Below, in pieces: positions 1-8,021 of a DNA stretch of 64,000 bases (position 1 is its first letter; the number at the start of each line of letters is the position of its first letter). The position numbers were made by a program, and so were the translations under genes. The notes under the pieces are model-generated. The model saw only the letters and a list, made by a program, of their open reading frames with translations. It made no database searches and had not been told where the DNA came from. Source of the stretch: Lachnospiraceae bacterium (GTDB taxonomy: Bacteria; Bacillota; Clostridia; Lachnospirales; Lachnospiraceae). The stretch is from assembly GCA_910574965.1 (NCBI GenBank), contig CAJTDB010000002.1, positions 62,001-126,000 on the forward strand. Reading direction: 5' to 3'.

Positions 1-43
1 TCACTGCCTGAACGGATTTCTGCGTAAATTTCTGAAAATTCAT
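1..43 (-). CDS. clpB: ClpB disaggregase, N-terminal start only (runs off the window)
   Basis: Only the first 14 codons are inside the window, reading MNFQKFTQKSVQAV, which matches the start of the ClpB N-domain in clostridia. The start is fixed by an AGGAGG ribosome binding site at 49-54, five bases before the ATG. ClpB is the AAA+ disaggregase that works with DnaK. The identification rests as much on the CIRCE operator and promoter just upstream as on the short peptide. The rest of the gene lies to the left. Confidence 0.72.
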   Translation of the reverse strand, partial: MNFQKFTQKSVQAV

Positions 44-141
44 ATGGTCCTCCTATTTCTGTTCTGCATCGGATCCGGAAAGACTCCCCTCTGGTCCTCT
101 CTCCAGACCGGCACGTCCGTTATTTCTCTTGTTCTACATTG

Positions 142-170
142 ACTATAACACTGGTTGTTAGCACTGTCAA
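142..170 (-). promoter_or_regulatory. SigA promoter of clpB
   Basis: On the minus strand, TTGACA (170-165), a 17-base spacer and TATAGT (147-142) form a near-consensus housekeeping promoter reading into clpB. The -35 box lies inside the CIRCE operator, so bound HrcA would block polymerase directly. Confidence 0.8.
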
Positions 171-184
171 GAGTCGAGTGCTAA
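158..184. promoter_or_regulatory. CIRCE operator (HrcA binding site)
   Basis: The inverted repeat TTAGCACTG-N9-GAGTGCTAA matches the CIRCE consensus with one mismatch in the left arm. CIRCE is bound by the heat-shock repressor HrcA. It overlaps the -35 box of the clpB promoter, so clpB here is expected to be HrcA-controlled. Confidence 0.88.
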
Positions 185-384
185 TTTTTATAAAAAATAT
201 GACCGACGCAAAGGCGGTATGCCGCGTGACGGACTGTCCGATAAGGAATCAGGGCAGCAGGCACTATTGGCAGTAGTGGCGGCTGTTTCTTTTTCTCTTG
301 TATTTCCCCGCATAAACCCATGCCGTCTGCATACCCTATAAAGGAAACGGCTCTTTAAAGCCCTACAGAACAGGAGGTCCCTTT
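185..384. other. Intergenic stretch before the bile salt hydrolase gene
   Basis: These 200 bases separate the divergent clpB and hydrolase genes. Apart from the hydrolase ribosome binding site (AGGAGG, 371-376) I found no convincing promoter pair, no conserved RNA and no coding remnant. A TATAAA near 337 has no good -35 partner. Confidence 0.4.
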
Positions 385-1362
385 ATGTGTACCAGCATTG
401 CAATGAAAACAAACGACTTTTACTTCGGCCGCACCATGGACCTGGATTTTGAACTGCATACGTCTGTGGTCATCACTCCCAGAAATTATCCGATCGCCTT
501 CCGCCGGTCCAGTGTCCTTAGACGGCACAATGCGCTTATTGGTATGGCTACCATAACCGACGGCTATCCCCTTTACGCAGAAGCAGCCAATGAAAAAGGA
601 CTCTGTATGGCTGCTCTGAACTTTCCGGACAATGCCTATTATCCGACGGAAGAAGACCCGCGCAAAACCAATATTTCTCCCTTTGAGCTGATCTTATGGG
701 TGCTTGGACAGTGCGGCACCGTTGAAGAAGTACGTCGTCTTATGGATACTACCCATCTGGTCCATATTCCCTTTAGTTCCAGACTTCCTCTGACTCCCCT
801 TCACTGGCACATTGCCGACCAGACATGTTCTGCCGCCCTAGAGGTCACAAAGGACGGACTGAAGCTCCTTGACAACCCTGTAGGCGTCCTGACCAACAAT
901 CCGACCTTTCAATTTCAACTGACCAATCTGTCTCAATATATGAACCTGGTTTCCGGCTATCCCAAAAACTGCTTCAGCGGCCTGGAAGGCATTGCACCAT
1001 TCGGACAGGGCCTTGGAAGCTTCGGTCTTCCCGGAGACTATTCGCCCACTTCCCGTTTTGTCAAGGCGTCCTATCTGCGCCTGAATTCTGTCTGTGAGAA
1101 AAACGACCCCAGCAGCATTGCCCAGCTCTTCCATCTTCTGGACTCTGTATCGATTGTAAAAGGAACGGTCCTTTCCCAGCAGGATGCCTGTGATATGACC
1201 ACCTATGCCTGCTGTATTAACGCTACCAGAGGAGTCTATTACTACAAGACATATGCCAACAATCAACTGACTGCCATCAGTATCCGCCACGAGGACCTGG
1301 ACCAGAAAAACCTCCGGATCTTCCCGATGGTCGTATCCCAGCAGATCGCCTGGGCCAATTAA
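385..1362 (+). CDS. bsh: Choloylglycine hydrolase family protein, probable bile salt hydrolase
   Basis: This 325-residue Ntn hydrolase probably cleaves the amide bond of glycine- or taurine-conjugated bile salts. Cys2 directly follows the initiator Met and would become the N-terminal nucleophile after Met removal. Further family landmarks are Arg16 (FGRTMD), the NEKGL motif near residue 75, the VLTNNPTF segment near 170 with the catalytic Asn, and LPGDYSPTSRF near 220 with the conserved Arg. These resemble clostridial bile salt hydrolases more than penicillin V acylases, but the two cannot be separated with certainty by eye. There is no signal peptide, so it is cytoplasmic as expected. A strong AGGAGG site precedes the ATG. 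It converges on the sensor kinase gene with only 11 bases between stop codons. Confidence 0.84.
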   Translation: MCTSIAMKTNDFYFGRTMDLDFELHTSVVITPRNYPIAFRRSSVLRRHNALIGMATITDGYPLYAEAANEKGLCMAALNFPDNAYYPTEEDPRKTNISPFELILWVLGQCGTVEEVRRLMDTTHLVHIPFSSRLPLTPLHWHIADQTCSAALEVTKDGLKLLDNPVGVLTNNPTFQFQLTNLSQYMNLVSGYPKNCFSGLEGIAPFGQGLGSFGLPGDYSPTSRFVKASYLRLNSVCEKNDPSSIAQLFHLLDSVSIVKGTVLSQQDACDMTTYACCINATRGVYYYKTYANNQLTAISIRHEDLDQKNLRIFPMVVSQQIAWAN

Positions 1363-1369
1363 GGCCCAG
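1350..1369. terminator. Short hairpin between convergent genes
   Basis: CTGGGCC and GGCCCAG pair around the hydrolase stop codon with a 6-base loop. There is no clear T-run, so it may be a weak bidirectional terminator or a 3'-end stabiliser. Confidence 0.35.
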
Positions 1370-1373
1370 CCCT

Positions 1374-2690
1374 TCAGGCGCCTGTCAGAGGCAGTGCCAG
1401 CTCCACAGCAAAACACGCTCCTTCTGCATACCATCCGAAAGTCCCCTGGTGTTCTTCCATGATCTTCCTGCACGTCCGAAGGCCGATCTGGGTGCTCTCC
1501 TTTAGATTGTCCTGTTTTTTCACATGATTTTGGATCTGAATATGGAGCATCCCCTCTTTTTCCTCTGCCCGGATTTCCAGCGGATATTTCGTATCCCCGT
1601 ACTTTTTCAAGTTTGACAAAAGATTATCAATCACCCGCTGCAAATATTCGCTGTCCACCTGAACCCATTGGGTCAGCTCCTGGATCCGGCAGTCCAAACT
1701 CCCGCCCTGCTCCTGCCAGTCAAAAAACTGACTGTTGCAGAGGTCTTCCAGAAGGCTTTCGCAGGACAGCACCTGAAACTGGTACTGCCGTTCCCGCTTT
1801 CCATATACCAGGAAATATTCGAACAGACGATCCGACATCCGCTTCAACTGAAACGCCTTTTCCCGGCAGTGGTGCAGATAGCTCTGCATCTGCATCTTGT
1901 CTGTATACCGCTCCATGGTCAGAAGCTCCAGATAGCCGATCAGAGAAGTCAGCGGCGTGCGCAGATCATGGGACATAGCTGTCACCAGCTCCATATTCGC
2001 CTTTTCCGCCGTGTCTTTCATTAACTGCTGTTCCAGAATGCTGTTTTTCAGCCGCTCAATTCCTTCTGCCAGCGTCGTAATCTCGTCATTTCCCCGAATA
2101 GTCATGGGATATTCCAGATTTCCGCTCCCTAGAATCCGAAGCTCCTGATCCAGACGGTTAATATATCGGATCTTCTGATGAATCAGAAGGAACAAGATCA
2201 GAATAAATACCATCCCGCCTGCCATATAGCCCGCAATATCTGCCATATAAAAAATATGCGGATCCATATAGCAGTCCACCTCCGCTTTGATAACCGTGCC
2301 GTCCCACAAGGTCACATCATAGAAGGGAAGACTGCTGCCATTGAGCGGATTTTCTGTATCCTCTTCCGGAAAAATCATATTGCTGTTAAACAGAGCATCC
2401 ACGTCCCGGTAAAAGACCACATAGACATTTTTCTCTCTCTGCGCCCAGGTGGCCAAAAGCTCCATATTCTTTTCCGTCACTTCTTTTTCCTGGATATAAA
2501 CATGCAGCCGCTCCAGACATTCCTGCGTCTGCCGCATATAGTAGTCTTCACCGTCTATTTTATTCAGTGCATACCGAAGCCCTATGTCTTCCACAATCTG
2601 TGCCGTCAGCACACCTGCAATCAAAGAAACAACGGTCATCAGAATCAGTTCCAGCGTCAGCCTGCGTCTGCCTTTTCTCTTAATTAACAC
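1374..2690 (-). CDS. Sensor histidine kinase of an OmpR/VanR-type two-component system
   Basis: A 438-residue membrane kinase if it starts at GTG 2690. That codon overlaps the response regulator stop and follows an AAGAGG site. The frame is open further upstream, but that part is antisense-free overlap with the regulator and has no start signal. It has one membrane span near residues 14-32, an extracytoplasmic region of about 120 residues, a second span near 150-170, a HAMP-like linker, the phosphoacceptor SHDLRTPL near residue 240, and an ATPase domain with an N-box (IDNLLSNLKKYG). The G1 box is degenerate (NHVKK instead of DNG), as in several small VanS-like kinases. It is co-transcribed with the regulator. 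The stimulus cannot be read from the sequence. A shared promoter box suggests a link to the ABC operon at 48-52 kb. Confidence 0.85.
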   Translation of the reverse strand: MLIKRKGRRRLTLELILMTVVSLIAGVLTAQIVEDIGLRYALNKIDGEDYYMRQTQECLERLHVYIQEKEVTEKNMELLATWAQREKNVYVVFYRDVDALFNSNMIFPEEDTENPLNGSSLPFYDVTLWDGTVIKAEVDCYMDPHIFYMADIAGYMAGGMVFILILFLLIHQKIRYINRLDQELRILGSGNLEYPMTIRGNDEITTLAEGIERLKNSILEQQLMKDTAEKANMELVTAMSHDLRTPLTSLIGYLELLTMERYTDKMQMQSYLHHCREKAFQLKRMSDRLFEYFLVYGKRERQYQFQVLSCESLLEDLCNSQFFDWQEQGGSLDCRIQELTQWVQVDSEYLQRVIDNLLSNLKKYGDTKYPLEIRAEEKEGMLHIQIQNHVKKQDNLKESTQIGLRTCRKIMEEHQGTFGWYAEGACFAVELALPLTGA

Positions 2691-3366
2691 AATAACCTCT
2701 TCCCCAAATATTCTGAATATAGGATTCTCCGTTTTTCTCCAATTTCCGCCGGATATTCCGGATATGCACCATGACAGTATTTCCGGAATTAGGGAAAAAG
2801 ATTTCCTTCCAGATCGTCTCATAGATCTCTTTCACGGAAAATACTTTGCGCGGATTTGATACAAGGAGCAATAGTATTTGATACTCCATTTCCGTCAAAG
2901 AGATGTTCTGCCCATTCATCTGTACCGTCTGAAGCTCCTGATCGATGGTTATATCTCTGTAAAAAATGATTTTCTCCTGGTCTTTATCCGGTTTCTGATA
3001 AACCCGGTACCGCCGGATCAGTGCCTTCACTCTGGACAAAAGTTCCATATAGGAAAAAGGCTTTACCAGATAATCGTCCCCGCCGGCAGAAAATCCGATC
3101 ACTTTGTCATGCTCTCCTGATTTGGCAGTCAGAAAGAGAATCGGCACATTTGTCTTTTCCCGGATTCTCGTACATGCCTGTATCCCGGACTCTCCCGGCA
3201 TCATGATATCTAAAATCACCAGATCGACCCGCTCGGACTGTTCCACCGCCTCCTCTGCATTGACCGCCTCTAATATCTCATAGCCTTCGCTTCCCAGCAT
3301 CATCCGAAGCACTTCCCTGATCTCCGGTTCGTCATCTGCCACTAATATCCGCTGCTTCTCCTGCAT
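2680..3366 (-). CDS. OmpR-family response regulator
   Basis: A 228-residue regulator with a receiver domain (DDE near 10-12, phosphoacceptor Asp in VILDIMMPG near 53, Lys in LVKPFS near 102) and a C-terminal winged helix of the OmpR type (NTVMVHIRNIRRKLE recognition region, GRGYC near the end). It is the first gene of the pair; its stop codon overlaps the start of the kinase, indicating translational coupling. The region upstream holds a tandem TTAAGATTT box at 3457-3475, typical of direct-repeat sites bound by this family, so autoregulation is plausible. Similar boxes occur at the ABC operon promoter at 52 kb. Confidence 0.9.
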   Translation of the reverse strand: MQEKQRILVADDEPEIREVLRMMLGSEGYEILEAVNAEEAVEQSERVDLVILDIMMPGESGIQACTRIREKTNVPILFLTAKSGEHDKVIGFSAGGDDYLVKPFSYMELLSRVKALIRRYRVYQKPDKDQEKIIFYRDITIDQELQTVQMNGQNISLTEMEYQILLLLVSNPRKVFSVKEIYETIWKEIFFPNSGNTVMVHIRNIRRKLEKNGESYIQNIWGRGYCVN

Positions 3367-3456
3367 CTTCTCACCCGTCCTATTCTAACATACGTGCATC
3401 TGTATGCCCTCAGTGTATCATGTCAGGACCGTTCTTACGAGTCCTCTCATGCACAA

Positions 3457-3475
3457 TTAAGATTTCTTAAGATTT
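3457..3475. promoter_or_regulatory. Tandem TTAAGATTT box upstream of the response regulator
   Basis: Two perfect copies of TTAAGATTT are spaced one base apart, giving a 10-bp period, the usual layout for OmpR/PhoB-family binding sites. They lie 90 bases upstream of the regulator start. Read on the plus strand they are direct repeats; the centre also forms the palindrome TTAAGAAATCTTAA on the minus strand. No good -10 was found at the expected distance. Confidence 0.55.
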
Positions 3476-3536
3476 GGCGGATGCCGGCCGCCGGACAGAG
3501 ATCCTTTCGCCGCCTCCCGCCCAAAGTAAAAAGAGG

Positions 3537-4703
3537 CTACAGTACCGTAGCCCCATTTCCTGTCTCCACCACATAGAACTCCGCCTGAAGTCCCGTTCTT
3601 GACTGATAATTTTCTCCCACCTTCTGAATAAATGAATTAACTGCGCTGTTTTCTACTATACTGACTGTACATCCCCCAAAACCGGCCCCCATCATCCGGG
3701 AACCAAGCACTCCGTCCATATTCCAGGCTTCTTCCACCAGAATATCCAGCTCCTCGCAGGACACCTCGTAATCCTCTTTCAAAGACAGATGGGAGGCATT
3801 CATCAGTTGGCCGAATTCAAAGAGATCCCCATGTTTCAGCGCTTCCACTGCCTGAATCGTCCGCTGATTTTCCGTCACCGCATGTCTGGCCCGGCAGACT
3901 CTCACCGGACTTGCGATCATTTCCTGCACTTTTTCAAACACTTCTGCGGTCAGCTCTCCTAAGTCCCGGATAGCGATCACGGTCTGAAGCTCTTTTAATG
4001 CCTCCGCACACTGCGCCCGGCGCTCATGATAGCGTGTATCCACGGCGGAGCGTTTCTTCTGGCTGTTGGTAATGATAATCTTTTCATGAGAGAGCAGAAG
4101 CGGCGCATACACATAAGAAAGATCGCTGGTATCCAGGAAAATGGCGTGATCCTTTTTCCCCATGGCAATCGTAAAGGGATCCATAATGCCGCAGCTCATG
4201 CCGATGTATTCATGCTCCGCCAGTTGGCTGAACAGAGCAATATCGACCAGACTGATGTCTGAAAGCCCCATAAGCTCTTTCAGAATCAGGCCCGTTACCA
4301 CTTCAATGGAAGCAGAAGAACCGATTCCCAGCCCTTTGGGAATGTCTCCGTAATACAGAATATCCAGTCCGCAGGAAACCCTGCAGTTTTTGCTTATAAA
4401 GGTCTGAACTACCCCTTTGGGATAATTGCCCCAGCCGTCCTTCTGCCGATAGGAAAGATCCGAAAGCGGCGCCTGAATCATTCCGTTTTCCGGATAGTTC
4501 AGGGAATACAGATGCAGCTCCTGGTCCTTACGCCGCCTGGCCGCTGCATACGTGCCGATTGTTATGGCACATGGAAATACATGGCCTCCGTTATAGTCTG
4601 TATGCTCACCGATCAGATTGATTCGTCCCGGAGCAAAATAAACGTTTGCATCGTCTCCTTCTCCGAAAATCTCCAGAAATTTGTCAATCAACTGCTGCCT
4701 CAT
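3537..4703 (-). CDS. galK: Galactokinase
   Basis: A 388-residue GHMP kinase that phosphorylates galactose to galactose-1-phosphate in the Leloir pathway. The galactokinase signature GRINLIGEHTDYNGG lies near residue 26, the ATP-binding PKGLGIGSSAS loop near 120, and the C-terminal GAGFGGCT motif near 340. Length is normal. The start is supported by a GAGGGAG site. It stands alone: no galT or galE is nearby. Its promoter is TTAACA-17-TATGAT at 4728-4756. Confidence 0.94.
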   Translation of the reverse strand: MRQQLIDKFLEIFGEGDDANVYFAPGRINLIGEHTDYNGGHVFPCAITIGTYAAARRRKDQELHLYSLNYPENGMIQAPLSDLSYRQKDGWGNYPKGVVQTFISKNCRVSCGLDILYYGDIPKGLGIGSSASIEVVTGLILKELMGLSDISLVDIALFSQLAEHEYIGMSCGIMDPFTIAMGKKDHAIFLDTSDLSYVYAPLLLSHEKIIITNSQKKRSAVDTRYHERRAQCAEALKELQTVIAIRDLGELTAEVFEKVQEMIASPVRVCRARHAVTENQRTIQAVEALKHGDLFEFGQLMNASHLSLKEDYEVSCEELDILVEEAWNMDGVLGSRMMGAGFGGCTVSIVENSAVNSFIQKVGENYQSRTGLQAEFYVVETGNGATVL

Positions 4704-4727
4704 AACTCACTCCCTCACTTTTTCATC

Positions 4728-4756
4728 ATCATAGCATATTTTGTCGTTTTTGTTAA
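4728..4756 (-). promoter_or_regulatory. galK promoter
   Basis: Minus-strand TTAACA (4756-4751), a 17-base spacer and TATGAT (4733-4728), ending 25 bases before the galK ATG. Confidence 0.6.
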
Positions 4757-4774
4757 TACATATAATTACGCACA

Positions 4775-4803
4775 TTGACTTTTTCCTGCTGCCCAAGTAC
4801 AAT
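4775..4803 (+). promoter_or_regulatory. uppP promoter
   Basis: TTGACT (4775-4780), a 17-base spacer and TACAAT (4798-4803) point toward uppP and imply a leader of about 150 bases. The leader shows no riboswitch that I recognise. Confidence 0.55.
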
Positions 4804-4963
4804 GAACTATGATCTTTTTTCAAACAGAAAAATTCTGATCTAAAAACCGCATCTGTGCAGAGACTGTCCGGATCATTTCTTAATTATGCTTATTGTTAGG
4901 CATTTTTCCGTATGCAGATGGTTTCCTGGCAGATGCAGCATCATAACAGGAGGCGTATTTACT

Positions 4964-5782
4964 ATGTTAGAAGTATTGAAAGTCATTTTACTCGGTATTG
5001 TGGAGGGAATTACCGAATGGCTCCCCATCTCCAGTACCGGACATATGATTCTGGTCGAAGAGTTCATCCACCTGAACGTCTCGCCTGAGTTCATGGAAAT
5101 GTTTCGTGTCGTCATCCAGCTAGGCGCTATTCTGGCGGTCGTTGTTCTGTATTTTCCAAAGCTCTGGCCTTTTTGCTCCCTGAAAAACGGCTGGATCAAA
5201 AAAGACACCTGGGCTTTATGGTTCCGGGTTCTGGCCGCGGTCCTTCCTGCTGCCGCCATCGGTATTCCTTTCGATGATACGCTGGATGCGATGTTTTACA
5301 ACTATCAGACAGTGTCAATAACACTTATAGTTTATGGTGTTTTGTTTATTGTGGTAGAAAATTACAACCGCCGGAAAAAGCCGCGGGTCCGTTCTCTTCG
5401 TGAAATCACCTGGTCCCTTGCCCTTGGCATCGGCGTCTTTCAGGTTCTGGCCCTCATTCCCGGCACCTCCCGTTCCGGTTCAACGATCCTTGGCGCCATC
5501 CTACTTGGCGCATCCAGAGAAGTTGCCGCTGAGTTCAGTTTCTTCCTCGGCATTCCGGTTATGTTCGGAGCCAGCCTTTTAAAGATCGTAAAATATGGAT
5601 TTGCCTTTACGGCAGCGGAACTGTCCCTTCTGATCGTTGGTATGGCTGTGGCTTTTCTCGTCTCTGTCCTTGCCATCAAATTTCTTATGGGTTATATTAA
5701 GAAAAATGATTTCAAGCCCTTTGGATATTACCGCATCCTTTTAGGCGTCCTGGTACTCCTGTATTTTATATTTATGAAATAA
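4964..5782 (+). CDS. uppP: Undecaprenyl-diphosphatase (UppP/BacA)
   Basis: A 272-residue polytopic membrane enzyme that dephosphorylates undecaprenyl diphosphate to recycle the cell-wall lipid carrier; loss or gain affects bacitracin tolerance. The two family signatures are visible: [14 protein letters not shown] near residue 15 and PGTSRSGST near residue 165. About eight hydrophobic segments follow the family pattern. I chose the ATG at 4964 because an AGGAGG site lies 9 bases upstream and the protein then begins [11 protein letters not shown] as in relatives; the open frame extends to 4886 without a start signal. Confidence 0.93.
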   Translation: MLEVLKVILLGIVEGITEWLPISSTGHMILVEEFIHLNVSPEFMEMFRVVIQLGAILAVVVLYFPKLWPFCSLKNGWIKKDTWALWFRVLAAVLPAAAIGIPFDDTLDAMFYNYQTVSITLIVYGVLFIVVENYNRRKKPRVRSLREITWSLALGIGVFQVLALIPGTSRSGSTILGAILLGASREVAAEFSFFLGIPVMFGASLLKIVKYGFAFTAAELSLLIVGMAVAFLVSVLAIKFLMGYIKKNDFKPFGYYRILLGVLVLLYFIFMK

Positions 5783-5835
5783 AAGAAAAGCCGTGATTTT
5801 TGACTTTGCATCCGCTGCAAAAGAAAGGATAACTT

Positions 5836-7143
5836 ATGTACAGAGACATTGCAAGACTGATCTTATACCGGGACTTAGGCGAGGACAGCATCCTCTTAAA
5901 ACTCGCCGGCATCTTTGAAGATTTTGACCGGGGGGATAAAACTTCGGCCGAACTGACCACTCGAATCTATGAACAGATGAAGGCGCTGTTAGACCTTTCC
6001 ACCCAATATGGGTTTGACCACAATCTTTGGCACAACTATCTGACCTTCCTGCTGCTGACCAATGAAAACTCCTTCAGCATGACCAGCGAGAAGATAGGCG
6101 CCAATGACGGGACCGTCAATCATTTTGCCAAAGGAGATTTCGCCGTATTCAAACATTTGTTCGATTTTGATTTTGCTCCCATTGAAAAAGCCCTTGGCAT
6201 TGACTGCTTCTCCACTGTCTGTCATTATCATTCCATCCAGAAAAAAGAGCGAATGTATAATAAAAATGTCAGCGAAAAAGTACAGCAAGTCAGCCGGCTG
6301 TTAGAACAGGCCCAAAATGAAGAAGAAATCTTCCAGATTGTGACGGATTTCTACGCCGCTTATGGCGTGGGCATGTTCGGCCTGAACCGGGCCTTCCGCA
6401 TCCGCCATCTGGAGGAAGGTGTGGAATTTCTGCCTATTAACAACACCGAGCGTGTTCTGTTGGATGATCTCATCGGCTATGAACTTCAGAAGAAAAAACT
6501 TATCGAGAACACGGAAGCCTTTATCAAAGGACTTCCCTGCAACAATGTGCTGCTCTGCGGAGACGCCGGCACCGGAAAATCCACCAGCATCAAAGCACTT
6601 CTAAATGAATATTATGACCAGGGCCTTCGGATGATCGAAATTTACAAACACCAGTTCCAGGATCTGTCAAGCATCATCGCTCAGGTGAAAAACCGGAATT
6701 ATCGCTTTATTATCTATATGGATGATCTGTCCTTTGAAGATTTTGAGATTGAATACAAATACCTGAAAGCCGTCATCGAAGGCGGTATGGAGACAAAGCC
6801 GGACAATGTGCTGATTTATGCCACCTCCAACCGCAGACATCTGATCAAGGAGACATGGAGCGACCGGGATGACATAGAAGTGGACAATGGTATGCACCGC
6901 TCGGATACCATGCAGGAAAAGCTGTCTCTCGTGGCACGGTTCGGTGTGACAATCTATTATGGAAAGCCATCCCAGAAGGAATATTTCACCATCGTCAAAG
7001 AGCTGCGGAAACGCTATCCGGCCATCACCTGCTCCGACGAGGAACTCTGTCAGGAAGCAAACAAATGGGAATTAAGCCATGGAGGCATCTCCGGAAGGAC
7101 GGCCCAGCAATTTATCAATGATATGGCAGGAAAAGGGGCGTAA
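5836..7143 (+). CDS. DUF815-family AAA ATPase
   Basis: A 435-residue protein with a helical N-terminal half of about 200 residues and a C-terminal AAA-type ATPase. Walker A is GDAGTGKST near residue 243 and Walker B is FIIYMDDLSFE near 297. It also has the DUF815 hallmark YATSNRRHLIKE near 332 and the HRSDTMQEKLSL segment near 355. The biochemical role of the family is not established; it is widespread in clostridia. It lies 53 bases after uppP in the same direction and has its own GAAAGGA ribosome binding site. A hairpin terminator overlaps its stop codon. Confidence 0.85.
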   Translation: MYRDIARLILYRDLGEDSILLKLAGIFEDFDRGDKTSAELTTRIYEQMKALLDLSTQYGFDHNLWHNYLTFLLLTNENSFSMTSEKIGANDGTVNHFAKGDFAVFKHLFDFDFAPIEKALGIDCFSTVCHYHSIQKKERMYNKNVSEKVQQVSRLLEQAQNEEEIFQIVTDFYAAYGVGMFGLNRAFRIRHLEEGVEFLPINNTERVLLDDLIGYELQKKKLIENTEAFIKGLPCNNVLLCGDAGTGKSTSIKALLNEYYDQGLRMIEIYKHQFQDLSSIIAQVKNRNYRFIIYMDDLSFEDFEIEYKYLKAVIEGGMETKPDNVLIYATSNRRHLIKETWSDRDDIEVDNGMHRSDTMQEKLSLVARFGVTIYYGKPSQKEYFTIVKELRKRYPAITCSDEELCQEANKWELSHGGISGRTAQQFINDMAGKGA

Positions 7144-7154
7144 AAGCCCCTTTT
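7131..7154. terminator. Bidirectional rho-independent terminator
   Basis: AAAAGGGGC (7131-7139) pairs perfectly with GCCCCTTTT (7146-7154) around a 6-base loop. The stem itself supplies T-rich ends on both strands. It contains the stop codon of the DUF815 gene and touches the end of the small decayed ORF on the other strand. Confidence 0.8.
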
Positions 7155-7327
7155 CATTCATCCGGATATCTTTTTAATTCCTCCGCCAGCCGATCTACCG
7201 TCGTTCCCGGATCATATGCGATTTTGGAATTTTCAGTCAACAATTTTGTATCTTTTCCGTATTTTTTTACATAAAATTCATGATTTTTAATCTCTTATCT
7301 ATTGCCCGGCTTATAAAATTCCAGCAT
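7154..7327 (-). pseudogene. Small ORF of 57 codons broken by an in-frame TAA
   Basis: On the minus strand an ATG at 7327, preceded by GGATGGGG, opens a frame of 10 codons (MLEFYKPGNR), then a TAA, then 46 more sense codons ending in ELKRYPDE and TGA. The part after the TAA has coding-like composition (EFYVKKYGKD, IAYDPGTTVDRLAEE) and ends exactly at a terminator hairpin. One base change (TAA from AAA or GAA) would restore a 57-residue protein. I do not recognise the family. It could be a recently inactivated gene, a sequencing error, or a chance frame. Confidence 0.4.
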
Positions 7328-7386
7328 ATTTCCCCATCCTTCCCGGCATACTATTCCATTATAACAACAGGAGGTTTCAACAGAAT

Positions 7387-7821
7387 ATGGAAAACAACGA
7401 TACAGTCCTTCTCTTAAAAGAATGCGATTCCGGGACCAAGATGGCCGTCTCCTCCATCGATGAAGTGCTGGAGAAGATCACCGATCCCGATATGCGGCGT
7501 CTCCTCTCTAAGAGCCGGAATCATCACGAACAGTTAGGAAATGAGATCCATTCCCTGCTGATCCGATATGACAGCGAAGAAAAAGATCCAGGCCTTATGG
7601 CAAAAGGCATGTCCTGGCTGAAAACCAATATGAAGATATCCATGGATGAGAGCAATGCATCCGTTGCCGAACTGATGACCGACGGCTGCGATATGGGCAT
7701 CAAGTCCCTTTACCAGTATCTGAATCAGTATCAGTCAGCAGACCGCACTTCCAAAGAGATCTGCAAAAAGCTCATTTCCATCGAAGAAGAGTTCCGCCGG
7801 GATCTGCACTGCTATCTGTAG
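7387..7821 (+). CDS. Ferritin-like four-helix-bundle protein (DUF2383-like)
   Basis: A 144-residue, all-helical, cytoplasmic protein with a strong AGGAGG site. Predicted helices cover about residues 12-30, 33-60, 70-110 and 115-140, and the pattern resembles the DUF2383/PA2169-type ferritin-like fold. Acidic and His residues (NHHEQLGNE near 45; EEEFRRDLH near 133) occur in positions that could bind metal, but a complete diiron motif is not evident. The family function is unknown. It is monocistronic, flanked by decayed sequences on both sides. Confidence 0.65.
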   Translation: MENNDTVLLLKECDSGTKMAVSSIDEVLEKITDPDMRRLLSKSRNHHEQLGNEIHSLLIRYDSEEKDPGLMAKGMSWLKTNMKISMDESNASVAELMTDGCDMGIKSLYQYLNQYQSADRTSKEICKKLISIEEEFRRDLHCYL

Positions 7822-7825
7822 CAGT

Positions 7826-7927
7826 GTCCTCTCTTATGTCCACTCCTTTGTCTCTGTCCATTTCCGGCTTCAGTACCGCCTTAAATTCCGGGAAACCACT
7901 AAAGCCCGACTTCTTGCAGAAACGGGA
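7826..7927 (-). pseudogene. Remnant of an RpiR-family regulator
   Basis: On the minus strand, 34 codons read SRFCKKSGFSGFPEFKAVLK and onward. The segment RFCKKxGFSGFPEFK is the highly conserved end of the RpiR N-terminal helix-turn-helix domain. No start codon, no preceding helix and no sugar-binding SIS domain remain. It sits back to back with an EIIA remnant on the other strand, suggesting a degraded sugar-PTS locus. Confidence 0.5.
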
Positions 7928-7935
7928 CCAGCGGC

Positions 7936-8001
7936 GGGATGGAAGCGCTGATTCACATCGGTATCGATACGGTAAAGATAAACGGAGATGCCTTTTACGG
8001 T
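7936..8001 (+). pseudogene. Remnant of a glucose-family PTS EIIA domain
   Basis: About 20 codons read GMEALIHIGIDTVKINGDAF, matching the phosphoacceptor region of glucose/beta-glucoside EIIA (compare ELLIHIGLDTVQLNGEGF in the intact domain at 26.4-28 kb). His in LIHIGID would be the phosphorylation site. The frame loses similarity right after AFYG. The end of the fragment forms part of a terminator hairpin. Confidence 0.55.
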
Positions 8002-8012
8002 ATCTCCGTTTT
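7981..8012. terminator. Terminator hairpin between convergent genes
   Basis: AACGGAGAT (7981-7989) pairs with ATCTCCGTT (8002-8010) and is followed by TT. It lies just past the end of the aminotransferase gene on the minus strand. Confidence 0.5.
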
Positions 8013-8021
8013 CCGATCTCG

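Noticed and set aside
838-1473. Minus-strand ORF of 211 codons over the bile salt hydrolase
   Set aside because: It is antisense to a gene with clear catalytic motifs and shows no domain of its own.
4804-4950. Riboswitch in the uppP leader
   Set aside because: The leader is about 150 bases, but I could not match any known aptamer core or a terminator.
4886-4963. Longer uppP start at 4886
   Set aside because: No ribosome binding site there and the extra 26 residues do not resemble UppP; ATG 4964 has a strong AGGAGG.
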